A stretch of 6,083 nucleotides of DNA from JASFRI01 sp050115015 (GCA_050115015.1 JASFRI010000264.1:1-6083), one strand, 5' to 3'. Positions 1 through 6,083 are shown, counted from the stretch's first letter. Numbers and translations are program-made. The notes: generated by a model from the letters alone, not told the origin.

Positions 1-611
1 CAGTCCGCGCGGTCGCCGTGGACCCGCAGCCGGATCAGGTCCTCCGCCGCGGGGCGGTACCCGAGCTCCTGCATCGCCTCGATCCAGCGGATCTCGATAC
101 CGTGGATCCGGAAACGGGCGAGCTCCACGCACTCCAGGCCGCCATAGCCCGCCGCCGCCACCCCGCGGGCGTACTCCAGGGAGACGTCGTCCACCAGGAG
201 GCGGAAGATGTTCTCCTCCTCCAGACCACGGTAGCCCAGATCCCGCAGCGCGGCGACGAATCCGGCGTCGGGCTCGAACGTGAAGGTCCCCGAGGGCCGC
301 CGGCCGGACTCCCCCTCGAAGGCGAGAATCCCCGCGTCGCGAACCCAGCGGAAGCGGAGCGGCTCGCCGCTCGACCGGAACGCCTCCGGCCCGAGTCCGG
401 GGAACTCCCGCACCGGCGCCGACCAGGTGAGGTTCCCGCGGGAGTCCGCCGTGGTGTAGCGCAGGTGCATCGCCACCTGGTCGCCGGCCTCGCTCTCCGC
501 CTTCCAGCGTCCCTCCACCCCGGCCGCCGCCGGGAACGCCGCCAGGATCATCCATCCGATCCCCGCCACCATCCAGAAGCGGCCCTTCGGTCCCCGCCCG
601 TCCTTCCTCAT
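1..611 (-). CDS. Exported protein with 29-residue GY/HG repeats (3' end beyond window)
   Basis: Reading leftwards from an ATG at 611-609, the frame stays open for 203 codons to the window edge, so the C-terminus is missing. Residues 11-30 form a hydrophobic stretch after a basic start (MRKDGRGPKGR), a likely signal peptide ending near AAA-G. Residues 33-115 look like a beta-rich domain, ending in a GTFTFEPDAGFV segment. From there a repeat begins: LGYRGL (G126, Y127), AGYGGL (G155, Y156) and LGYRPA (G184, Y185), exactly 29 residues apart. Units 2 and 3 carry RFRIHG and RLRVHG; unit 1 has the degenerate RLLVDDV. From memory, such repeats (consensus near LRxHGVxPEF) occur at the C-terminus of M56/BlaR1-like peptidases and in standalone exported proteins of several high-GC phyla. 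No peptidase domain is visible here. A second ATG at 614-612 adds one residue; the purine-rich AGGGAAAGGGGG just upstream (627-616) could serve either. Function unknown. Confidence 0.85.
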   Translation of the reverse strand, partial: MRKDGRGPKGRFWMVAGIGWMILAAFPAAAGVEGRWKAESEAGDQVAMHLRYTTADSRGNLTWSAPVREFPGLGPEAFRSSGEPLRFRWVRDAGILAFEGESGRRPSGTFTFEPDAGFVAALRDLGYRGLEEENIFRLLVDDVSLEYARGVAAAGYGGLECVELARFRIHGIEIRWIEAMQELGYRPAAEDLIRLRVHGDRAD

Positions 612-673
612 CATGCCCCCTTTCCCTGACCCGCGGCCTCGCCGCGAGCGGCCCTCCAGGTACACCCTACGCC

Positions 674-696
674 CGGGGCGCCCCGATAGTTCGAAC
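674..696. promoter_or_regulatory. Two adjacent palindromes upstream of the left-hand gene
   Basis: CGGGGCGCCCCG (674-685) is a perfect 12-base palindrome. Three bases later GTTCGAAC (689-696) is a perfect 8-base palindrome. They lie about 65-85 bases upstream of the minus-strand start, where an operator could sit. The first is pure G/C and could arise by composition; the second is less expected. No known regulator consensus fits, so the operator role is only a suggestion. Confidence 0.2.
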
Positions 697-1085
697 CGTC
701 TTCACGTCCCGTGCCACCGGTGGGCGGCCGTGACGCCCTGGATCCGCGGCAGATGCGCGTTTCACCGCGGCCGGCGCCGTCCGGAACCGGACGACGGCCA
801 TCCGGGAGCGGACACCGTCCCGCAGGATCGCGCCGGGCGGGCAAGGCCGTCGGCGGGGAGGAAGCGATAGTCGCGCGGCCGGCCACACACGCCCGAGGTT
901 GCTCGCGGGCCTGGCCGACATCCCCACCATCCCGTGCGCCCCGCGACCCCTGGGCGCACATGCGGCGCCGCTCGCGCGCGACTTGCTTTCTCGGGATCGT
1001 TCCGATCCTCGCGATGCCGCCTCGGTGCAAGCAGGCGGACTCGGTCACCTGGTATGCCATGCGTCGCAACCACGACGCGCGAGGG

Positions 1086-1099
1086 TGACATGGCTGTCA
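1086..1099. promoter_or_regulatory. Inverted repeat TGACA-N4-TGTCA
   Basis: Two perfect 5-base arms, TGACA (1086-1090) and TGTCA (1095-1099), flank TGGC. This is a compact dyad of the kind bound by small dimeric regulators. It lies about 480 bases from each flanking gene start, which is far for a classical operator, and it overlaps the ATG at 1090 of a weak small open frame. Symmetry is seen; binding is inferred. Confidence 0.2.
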
Positions 1100-1132
1100 A
1101 GCACGCGGACGGGTCGACGGTTTGTCTTGAGT

Positions 1133-1168
1133 GGTGTGGTGCCCCATCTCTGCGAGGTGGCACACACC
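1133..1168 (+). other. Strong imperfect hairpin in the intergenic region
   Basis: The left arm GGTGTGGTG (1133-1141) pairs with CACACACC (1161-1168), leaving one G unpaired. After two unpaired C (1142-1143), CCATCTC (1144-1150) pairs with GAGGTGG (1154-1160) through one T-G wobble, closing a TGC loop (1151-1153). The total is about 15 pairs in 36 bases. No T-tract follows (CCCCTGTGGG), so it is not an intrinsic terminator on the plus strand, and the minus-strand flank is not T-rich either. It could be part of a structured leader or small RNA, or an extruding dyad in DNA. It matches no riboswitch signature I know. Confidence 0.4.
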
Positions 1169-1208
1169 CCCTGTGGGTCGCGTCGCGCCGGGGGGGGCAT
1201 GGGGCGAA

Positions 1209-1226
1209 CGTCACGCGATCGTCACG
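1209..1226. promoter_or_regulatory. Direct repeat CGTCACG with 11-base period
   Basis: CGTCACG occurs at 1209-1215 and again at 1220-1226, one helical turn apart. Tandem half-sites with an 11-base period are typical of OmpR/PhoB-family response regulators. The spacing fits, but the bases do not match a specific known box, and a 7-base repeat in GC-rich DNA can be chance. Confidence 0.18.
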
Positions 1227-1568
1227 GCACGAAGGAGACGGACCTTCACAGGGCCCGCGACGACGGCAGGCTCCATCCGGCCGGAGCGCCATCTTCGCAC
1301 GCGAACCCGAACGGGGCAGACGATTTCGACCGATCGACTCCCCCAACGTCATTCGGACGACCCGTCGAAAAATTCCACTACCAGGCGACCGCTACCCGTG
1401 ACGGATGTCTACATGTGGCCCGCGTCCCGGCCGGAACACGGATTGCAATACTGCGCAGCAAACGTACACACCATGGGGGGGACCGGCACCCGGTCACCGG
1501 CGGCAACCCCCGCAGGTGGCATCGCGCCAGCGGTCCGTTCCCCCGCCCAGTGGGGTGTATCGCTCAGA

Positions 1569-1575
1569 AAGGGGG
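1569..1575 (+). promoter_or_regulatory. Ribosome binding site of the peroxidase gene
   Basis: AAGGGGG lies 7 bases before the ATG at 1583 and is followed by a second purine block, AAGGGG, touching the start. It fixes the start at 1583 even though the frame is open back to about 899: the upstream part has no protein-like character, and the signal peptide begins exactly at this ATG. Confidence 0.8.
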
Positions 1576-1582
1576 AAGGGGA

Positions 1583-2869
1583 ATGAGGAAGACGGCAATC
1601 GTGCTCACGCTCCTGCTGCTCGGGGCCGGCGTCTACGTGCTCGCCGGGGGCCTCGAGCTCAACTCGGCGGAGCAGCTCGGCAAGTCCATCTACTTCGACG
1701 ACAACCTCTCCATCAACCGGAACCAGGCCTGCGCGGCCTGCCACGGTCCCGACGTGGGCTTCACCGGCCCCATCGAGGCCTTCAACGAGGCCGGCGCGGT
1801 CTACGAGGGCTCCATCCCCGGCCGGTTCGGCAACCGCAAGCCGCCGTCCGCCGCCTACGCCACCACGAGCCCCCTCTTCGACTTCATCGAGGAGAAGAAG
1901 GACGAGCTGTTCATCGGCGGCAACTTCTGGGACGGCCGCGCCACCGGGTACCAGCTCGGCAACCCGGCGGCCGACCAGGCCGTGGGACCGTTCCTGAACC
2001 CCGCGGAGCAGGGGCTTCCCGACGCCGCCTGCGTCGTGCACCGGGTCTGCATCCCGACGGTCCCGGCCGACTACCCGGTGTCCTTCGAGACGGTCTGGGG
2101 CATGGGCACCTGTGACATCGCCTGGCCCGCCGACGTCGAGGCGCAGTGCGCCACCGAGGGCGGCCACGTCATGCTGTCGGACGAGGACCGCGCCCAGGTG
2201 ATGGAGAACTACGGCAACATCGGCCGCACCATCGCCGCCTTCGAGGGGTCCTACGAGGTCAACGCCTACACCTCCAAGTACGACTACTACCTGGCGGGGA
2301 TGGTGAAGCTCACCCACGAGGAGAAGATGGGCCTCAACATGTTCAAGAGCAAGGGGAAGTGCGCCAACTGCCACGTCCTCGACGAGGGCCCCGACGGCCC
2401 CCCGCTCTTCACCGACTACTCCTTCGACAACCTCGGGGTTCCCATCAACGCGGATAACCCCGCCTACATCAGCACGGGCTTCATCGATCCCGGCCTGGGG
2501 GGCTTCCTCGCGACCCAGGGCGGTCTCTGGGGTGAGATGGCCGACGAGAACATGGGCAAGCAGAAGGTGCCGACCCTGCGCAACGTGGCCAAGGCCCCGT
2601 ACGAGGGCTTCGTGAAGGCCTACACCCACAACGGCTACTTCAAGACCCTCGAGGGAGTGGTCCACTTCTACAACACCCGGGACGTCAAGAACGTCTGTCC
2701 GGATCCGCTGACGCCGGAGGCGATGGCCATCGCGATGAACTGCTGGCCGGCGCCGGAGGTCATGGAGAACGTGAACCACGACGAGCTCGGCGACCTGAAG
2801 CTGACCGACGACCAGGAGAAGGCGATCGTTGCCTTCCTGAAGACCCTGTCCGACGGCTACATGCCGTAG
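1583..2869 (+). CDS. Di-heme cytochrome c peroxidase (CcpA/MauG superfamily), periplasmic
   Basis: The 428-residue product should be exported and bind two c-type hemes, reducing hydrogen peroxide with electrons from small c-type cytochromes or oxidising another partner. Residues 1-22 are a signal peptide (MRKTAIVLTLLLL...VLAGG). Heme 1 binds at CAACH (50-54) within a typical LGKSIYFDDNLS...GPDVGFTGP context; heme 2 binds at CANCH (260-264). Between them are FWDGRA (from F115) and QAVGPFLNPAE, whose Q132 and E142 are ten residues apart, like the catalytic Gln104/Glu114 of Pseudomonas CcpA as I recall it. The C-terminal VPTLRNVAKAP, YTHNGYFKTLEGVVHFYN (347-364) and AIVAFLKTLSDGY are family hallmarks. 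Oddities: no histidine between H54 and H153, so no distal ligand like His71 is evident; Thr348 where the family often has Met; Tyr363 at the expected place of the heme 2 methionine ligand; and a cysteine-bearing segment (C150, C156, C177, C189) plus C372 and C387, perhaps disulfides. The enzyme is longer than the usual 320-350 residues. Family assignment is secure; substrate is not. Confidence 0.97.
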   Translation: MRKTAIVLTLLLLGAGVYVLAGGLELNSAEQLGKSIYFDDNLSINRNQACAACHGPDVGFTGPIEAFNEAGAVYEGSIPGRFGNRKPPSAAYATTSPLFDFIEEKKDELFIGGNFWDGRATGYQLGNPAADQAVGPFLNPAEQGLPDAACVVHRVCIPTVPADYPVSFETVWGMGTCDIAWPADVEAQCATEGGHVMLSDEDRAQVMENYGNIGRTIAAFEGSYEVNAYTSKYDYYLAGMVKLTHEEKMGLNMFKSKGKCANCHVLDEGPDGPPLFTDYSFDNLGVPINADNPAYISTGFIDPGLGGFLATQGGLWGEMADENMGKQKVPTLRNVAKAPYEGFVKAYTHNGYFKTLEGVVHFYNTRDVKNVCPDPLTPEAMAIAMNCWPAPEVMENVNHDELGDLKLTDDQEKAIVAFLKTLSDGYMP

Positions 2870-2885
2870 GACGCATTCCCTCTCC

Positions 2886-2923
2886 GCGGGTGCGCGCCCC
2901 CCGGTGCGCACCCGCTTTCTTCT
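2886..2923 (+). terminator. Intrinsic terminator after the peroxidase gene
   Basis: GCGGGTGCGC (2886-2895) and GCGCACCCGC (2906-2915) form a perfect 10-pair G/C-rich stem with a 10-base loop, followed at once by TTTCTTCT (2916-2923). It begins 16 bases after the stop codon and should separate the peroxidase transcript from the downstream protease gene. The opposite strand lacks a T-tract, so it is probably one-directional. Confidence 0.88.
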
Positions 2924-2965
2924 ATCTCGAGCCCGATGCCGGTGCCGGCTCCCCGGCTGATCACC

Positions 2966-2975
2966 GGAAGGGAGG
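2966..2975 (+). promoter_or_regulatory. Ribosome binding site of the protease gene
   Basis: GGAAGGGAGG is a near-ideal Shine-Dalgarno sequence with a 7-base spacer to the ATG at 2983. It fixes the start, which is followed directly by a signal peptide. The promoter must lie in the short gap after the terminator (2924-2965), where I see no clear -35/-10 pair. Confidence 0.75.
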
Positions 2976-2982
2976 ATCCGCG

Positions 2983-5900
2983 ATGCGGCCGCCCGCCAGG
3001 TCCCGTCCGCCCCTGATCTCCCTCATCCTCCTGGCCCTGACCGCGTGGGCTGCCGCGCCACCCGCCTCCGGCGGCGAGCCGAAGCGGCCGCGGATCGTCG
3101 GCGAGCACCTCCAAGGCGTCGTCCTCGAGTCGCCGCACCCCTATCCGCCCGGCGACCGGGGCGGGAAGCCGGTCTGGGTGGACCGGTTCACACATCCCGG
3201 GGCGCGCTACCTGGTCCTCCGGTTCGAGATGCTGGATCTCGCGCCCGGCGACCGGGTCGAGATCCGCGACGGGGACGGGAAGGTGGTCGTCGCCTACCGC
3301 GGCAAGGGAGCCGGCGGGAAGCGGGGCGGCTTCATCACGCCGATGATCCCGGGCGACGAGGCATCCATCGAGCTGTTCGCGACGGATCCCGGGGCCGGGC
3401 ACTACGGCTACCGGATCGACCGGGTCACCCGCGGCTTCACGACGGCGGAACTGGAGGACAGATACGGCGCCGAGGGGATCGAGACGATCTGCGGCGTCAG
3501 CGACATGGAGGACGCCGTCTGCTACGAGACCGGGTTCCCCGACGTCTACGCGCGCTCGCGGCCCGTGGCGCTGATCCTCATGGACGGCCTGGCGCTCTGC
3601 TCCGCCTGGGTCGCGTCCTGCGAGGACCACCTGCTGACGGCGAACCACTGCACCTGGGACTTCGGCGACTTCGACACCCAGGCGGAGCTGGACCGGATGG
3701 AGTTCCTGTTCGGCTACGAGGAGGGGATCTGCGGGGGGGACGCCGCCACCGTCGAGTACTCCTTCCTGGGCGGGACGTTCCTGGAGAACGACCACGATCT
3801 CGACTACACGCTGATCCAGGCGCCCGCCGGCGAGCACCCGGCGTCGACGTACGGCTGGCTCGTGTTCGAGGACCGGCTGCCGGTGGCGGACGAGCGGATC
3901 TACATCGCCGGGCACGCGCCGGACGGCCCGAAGCAGATCAGCCTGTTCTCGACGGATCCCTCGGACCAGGACAACCCCGACGGCTTCTGCGAGGTGTTCT
4001 CGACGAACGTCCCGCCCTGCATCGGCGGGACCGTCCCCGAGATCGACTACTACTGCGACGTGGAGGGGGGCGGCTTCTCGGGCGCGCCCGTGGTCTCCCT
4101 GGACACGAACAAGGTGCTGGCGATGCACCACTGCGCCGGCTGCCCGAACCGCGGTGTCCCGGCGCTGGCCCTGTGGGACCATATCCAGTCCGGGCCGAAT
4201 CCCCTGCCGGCCTGTTCCCGGTTCGAGGACGTTGGGGTCGTCCGGCTCGACGCCGGGGTCTACGGGTGCTCGGCGACCGCCGGCGTGCAGGTGACCGACG
4301 GCTCGCTGCGCGGCGCGGGAACCCAGGTGGTCGAGGCCTGGTCGACCGCCGAGCCGGTGCCGGAGATGCTCTTCCTGACCGAGACGGCGCCCGGGACCGG
4401 CGTGTTCCGCGGGAGCGTCGGCCTCACGGCGGGCGCCTCGACGGGCGGCGACGGGCTGCTCCGGGTGGCCCACGGCGGCGCCGTGACGGTGCGCTACCTC
4501 GACGCCGACGACGGGCAGGGAGGGAGCGACGTCCCCCGGCTGGACACGGCGGCGGTGGACTGCGTCGCCCCCGGGATCACCGGGGTCGGCCTCGTCGACG
4601 TCCTCGGGATCGAGGCGACGGTGGTCTGGACCACCGACGAGCCGGCGACCACGCGGGTCTGGTACGCGGAGCCGGGGTACGGCTGGACCGCGGCGACGGT
4701 CGAGGGGCTGCGCACGGACCATGGGGTCCGGCTCGTGGGGCTCGCCCCGTGCACCGATTACCTGTTCCGGGTGGAGTCCACCGACGCCGCGGGGAACCTG
4801 GCCGTCGACGACAACGGCGGCGCCTATCACCTCCTGACCACCGGCGTGGACGTGCAGCCGGCCTACCTGGAGGACCACGCCGAGATGATCCGCGACCTGC
4901 GGGACGCCGAGTCCACCATCACCGTGCCCGATACCGCGACGGTGGTCGACCTCGACGTCACCGTGAACGTCACCCACACGTACATGGGGGACCTGGACCT
5001 CTACCTGCAGGGCCCGAACGGCATCGAGATCGAGCTGTCCACGGACAACGGCGGGGCGGGCGACGGCTACACGGAGACCACCTTCGACGACGAGGCGGCG
5101 GTGAGCATCCAGGCGGGGACGGCGCCGTTCACCGGCTCGTTCCGCCCGGAGCAGCCGCTGGCGGCATTCCTCGGGATGCCGGCGGCGGGAGACTGGACGC
5201 TGCGCGTGTTCGACGACTCCGAGGGGGACACCGGCACCCTGGACTCCTGGAGCCTGCATCTCCGCTACCCGGCCCGTCCCTGCGGCCCGCACCCGGTCTA
5301 CGCCGGCCACCCGCTGGTCGGGGACGCCTGCGCCCCCGGCGAGCCCGGGGACGCCGACGGCGTGTGGGACGCAGGAGAGCTGGTCTCCTTCTCCCTGACG
5401 CTGGGGAACGACGGGACGGAGCCGGTGACCGGCATCACCGCGCGGGTGACCTCGATGACCTCCGGAGCGGTGGTGATCGACGACGTGGCGGCGGTCCCGG
5501 ATTTGGCCCCGGGGGCGTCGTCCACGTCCCTCTCGCCGTTCGCGGTCCGGCTGTCCGACGCGTTCCCCTGCGGCGCCGTCCTGGACCTGTGGGTCGAGGT
5601 CGCGGCGGCCCAGGGGACCTGGAGCGGGGGATTCTCCCAGGGCGTGGGGCTGGACGATCCCGGCGGCGGGATCGCCCTGGACGAGGACTTCGACACGGGC
5701 CTGCCCGCGTCCTGGACGGTCGTGAACGGCGGCAGCTCGGCCGACACGTGGTACGGGGACGCGACGACGGATCCCCTCGGGTGCGCCAGCCCCAACCCCG
5801 CCCCGCCCATCGCCGTCGGCTGGGCGGCGGTGGACTCCGACTGCGCCGGCCCCGTGGACATGGACGAGGCGCTGCTGACGCCCGTCCTCGACCTCGCCGC

Positions 5901-6083
5901 CGCCACCGCGGCGAGCCTCGAGTTTGATCACTACTTCAACCGCTACACGTCCGAGATCGCCTCGGTGGACCTCCGCGCCTCCACCACCGGCGGGAGCTGG
6001 ATCACGCTGCGGAGCTGGACCGCGGACACCGCGAACCCCCAGCACGAGTCCGTCGACCTGTCGCCCTACGCCGCCGGCGACAT
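2983..6083 (+). CDS. Secreted multidomain trypsin-like serine protease (C-terminus beyond window)
   Basis: At least 1033 codons are open to the right edge. Residues 1-25 are a signal peptide. About 66-150 form a beta-rich N-terminal domain (YLVLRFEMLDLAPGDRVEIRDGDG). About 165-405 are an S1-type protease: LTANHC with His222, DLDYTLI with Asp274, and GGGFSGAPV with Ser366 make the triad. Cysteine pairs C170/C180 and C206/C213, and the MHHCAGC (C384, C387) segment, fit extracellular trypsin-like relatives. Then come an Ig-like domain (418-526, with the DADDGQGG motif and ending VDCVAPG), a fibronectin III-like domain (530-621; WTTDEPATTRVWY ... DYLFRVESTDAAGN), a proprotein-convertase P-domain (644-762; MGDLDLYLQGPNG ... 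AAGDWTLRVFDD ... SWSLHL), a CARDB-like domain (783-890; GVWDAGELVSFSL, PCG), and the start of a MAM/jelly-roll-like domain (from F903, EDFDTGLPASWTVV). It probably degrades extracellular protein; the trailing domains likely mediate folding, binding or anchoring. Specificity cannot be read. A cell-surface sorting tail may lie past the edge. The Phe before Ser366 replaces the commoner Asp or Ser. Confidence 0.95.
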   Translation, partial: MRPPARSRPPLISLILLALTAWAAAPPASGGEPKRPRIVGEHLQGVVLESPHPYPPGDRGGKPVWVDRFTHPGARYLVLRFEMLDLAPGDRVEIRDGDGKVVVAYRGKGAGGKRGGFITPMIPGDEASIELFATDPGAGHYGYRIDRVTRGFTTAELEDRYGAEGIETICGVSDMEDAVCYETGFPDVYARSRPVALILMDGLALCSAWVASCEDHLLTANHCTWDFGDFDTQAELDRMEFLFGYEEGICGGDAATVEYSFLGGTFLENDHDLDYTLIQAPAGEHPASTYGWLVFEDRLPVADERIYIAGHAPDGPKQISLFSTDPSDQDNPDGFCEVFSTNVPPCIGGTVPEIDYYCDVEGGGFSGAPVVSLDTNKVLAMHHCAGCPNRGVPALALWDHIQSGPNPLPACSRFEDVGVVRLDAGVYGCSATAGVQVTDGSLRGAGTQVVEAWSTAEPVPEMLFLTETAPGTGVFRGSVGLTAGASTGGDGLLRVAHGGAVTVRYLDADDGQGGSDVPRLDTAAVDCVAPGITGVGLVDVLGIEATVVWTTDEPATTRVWYAEPGYGWTAATVEGLRTDHGVRLVGLAPCTDYLFRVESTDAAGNLAVDDNGGAYHLLTTGVDVQPAYLEDHAEMIRDLRDAESTITVPDTATVVDLDVTVNVTHTYMGDLDLYLQGPNGIEIELSTDNGGAGDGYTETTFDDEAAVSIQAGTAPFTGSFRPEQPLAAFLGMPAAGDWTLRVFDDSEGDTGTLDSWSLHLRYPARPCGPHPVYAGHPLVGDACAPGEPGDADGVWDAGELVSFSLTLGNDGTEPVTGITARVTSMTSGAVVIDDVAAVPDLAPGASSTSLSPFAVRLSDAFPCGAVLDLWVEVAAAQGTWSGGFSQGVGLDDPGGGIALDEDFDTGLPASWTVVNGGSSADTWYGDATTDPLGCASPNPAPPIAVGWAAVDSDCAGPVDMDEALLTPVLDLAAATAASLEFDHYFNRYTSEIASVDLRASTTGGSWITLRSWTADTANPQHESVDLSPYAAGD

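Larger units (their letters stand above)
615..1582. other. Long divergent intergenic region, no supported gene
   Basis: This stretch of about 970 bases lies between two genes transcribed away from each other. Open frames cross it on both strands, but their translations are Arg/Pro/Gly-rich, match nothing I recognise and lack the G/C-ending codon pattern of the flanking genes. The best small candidate, an ATG at 1090 in a frame to 1401 (103 codons) behind GAGGG, does not resemble a protein after the first 20 residues. Short perfect hairpins are present: GGATCG-TTC-CGATCC (994-1008), GCGTCG-CAACCA-CGACGC (1061-1078) and GACCGG-CAC-CCGGTC (1481-1495). There are G runs at 1190-1197 and 1475-1481. 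An A/T-rich island, GAAAAATTCC, lies near 1368-1377. The region presumably holds promoters for both genes, but no sigma-70 or sigma-54 site is convincing. An uncharacterised RNA is possible and unproven. Confidence 0.6.

Noticed and set aside
18..629. Plus-strand open frame of 203 codons opposite the left-edge gene
   Set aside because: It is antisense to a frame that shows a signal peptide and regular 29-residue repeats; its own translation has no such order.
685..705. A tRNA T-loop, suggested by GTTCGAAC
   Set aside because: The bases on either side do not form a T-stem on either strand, and no acceptor or anticodon arms are found nearby.
994..1008. Hairpin GGATCG-TTC-CGATCC as a terminator
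   Set aside because: The stem is short and no T-tract follows on either strand; such stems are frequent in DNA this rich in G and C.
1158..1174. Sigma-54 promoter, suggested by TGGCAC
   Set aside because: The -12 element should read close to TTGC after five bases but reads CCCT, and TGGCAC is part of the hairpin arm.
762..1352. Minus-strand open frame of 196 codons in the intergenic region
   Set aside because: It is Arg/Pro-rich with no family resemblance, no good ribosome binding site and no codon-position bias.
1443..1470. Sigma-70 promoter TTGCAA-N16-TACACA before the peroxidase gene
   Set aside because: Both boxes match only about half of the consensus; similar matches are expected by chance in a region this long.
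899..1582. A 228-residue N-terminal extension of the peroxidase, since the frame is open back to 899
   Set aside because: The extension is not protein-like, and a signal peptide and strong ribosome binding site sit precisely at the ATG at 1583.
1409..2911. Minus-strand open frame of 500 codons opposite the peroxidase gene
   Set aside because: Its Val/Gly/Leu/Arg-rich translation is that of antisense to a GC-biased gene, and it runs through the downstream terminator.
3045..5927. Plus-strand open frame of 960 codons in another phase of the protease gene
   Set aside because: It is dominated by Arg, Gly and Pro, lacks a ribosome binding site and shows no domains. The ATG at 2983 in the other phase explains the DNA.
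2857..6045. Minus-strand open frame of 1062 codons opposite the protease gene
   Set aside because: The translation is rich in Arg, Gly, Val and His with no recognisable domain. It is the GC-rich shadow of the plus-strand gene, whose own frame shows a signal peptide, catalytic triad and ordered domains.

Overview
The window is GC-rich bacterial DNA (roughly 70% by eye) with three protein genes, two of them cut by the window edges. A non-coding stretch of about 970 bases separates the first two. The layout is: a minus-strand gene for an exported repeat protein (start near 611, running off the left edge); a divergent, apparently gene-free region (615-1582); a plus-strand di-heme cytochrome c peroxidase gene (1583-2869) closed by a strong hairpin terminator; and a plus-strand gene for a large secreted trypsin-like protease with several C-terminal beta domains (2983 to beyond the right edge).

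The organism looks like a Gram-negative bacterium with a periplasm, because a di-heme peroxidase needs one. The protease carries an Ig-like plus fibronectin-like module ending in a conserved Asp-Cys-x-Ala-Pro joint, a P-domain and a CARDB-like domain. The left-hand protein has GY-x-GL ... HG repeats. As I remember them, both signatures are common in deep-branching, high-GC groups such as Eisenbacteria, Krumholzibacteriota, Gemmatimonadota, Acidobacteriota and Myxococcota. This placement is an inference from domain style, not from a marker gene.

All three products have N-terminal export signals, so the window encodes envelope or extracellular functions. The genes do not form an operon. The first is divergent, the second has its own terminator, and the third has its own ribosome binding site 113 bases after the peroxidase stop. 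I see no metabolic link between them.

The points most worth a second look are: the peroxidase active site, which lacks a candidate distal histidine at heme 1 and has a tyrosine where classical enzymes have the methionine ligand of heme 2, as in MauG; the long divergent intergenic region with a strong imperfect hairpin and short symmetric sites; the 29-residue repeats of the left-edge protein; and the domain chain of the protease. I found no tRNA, rRNA, CRISPR array, insertion sequence or recognisable new defence-type system. Several very long open frames (up to 1062 codons) are shadows produced by high GC.
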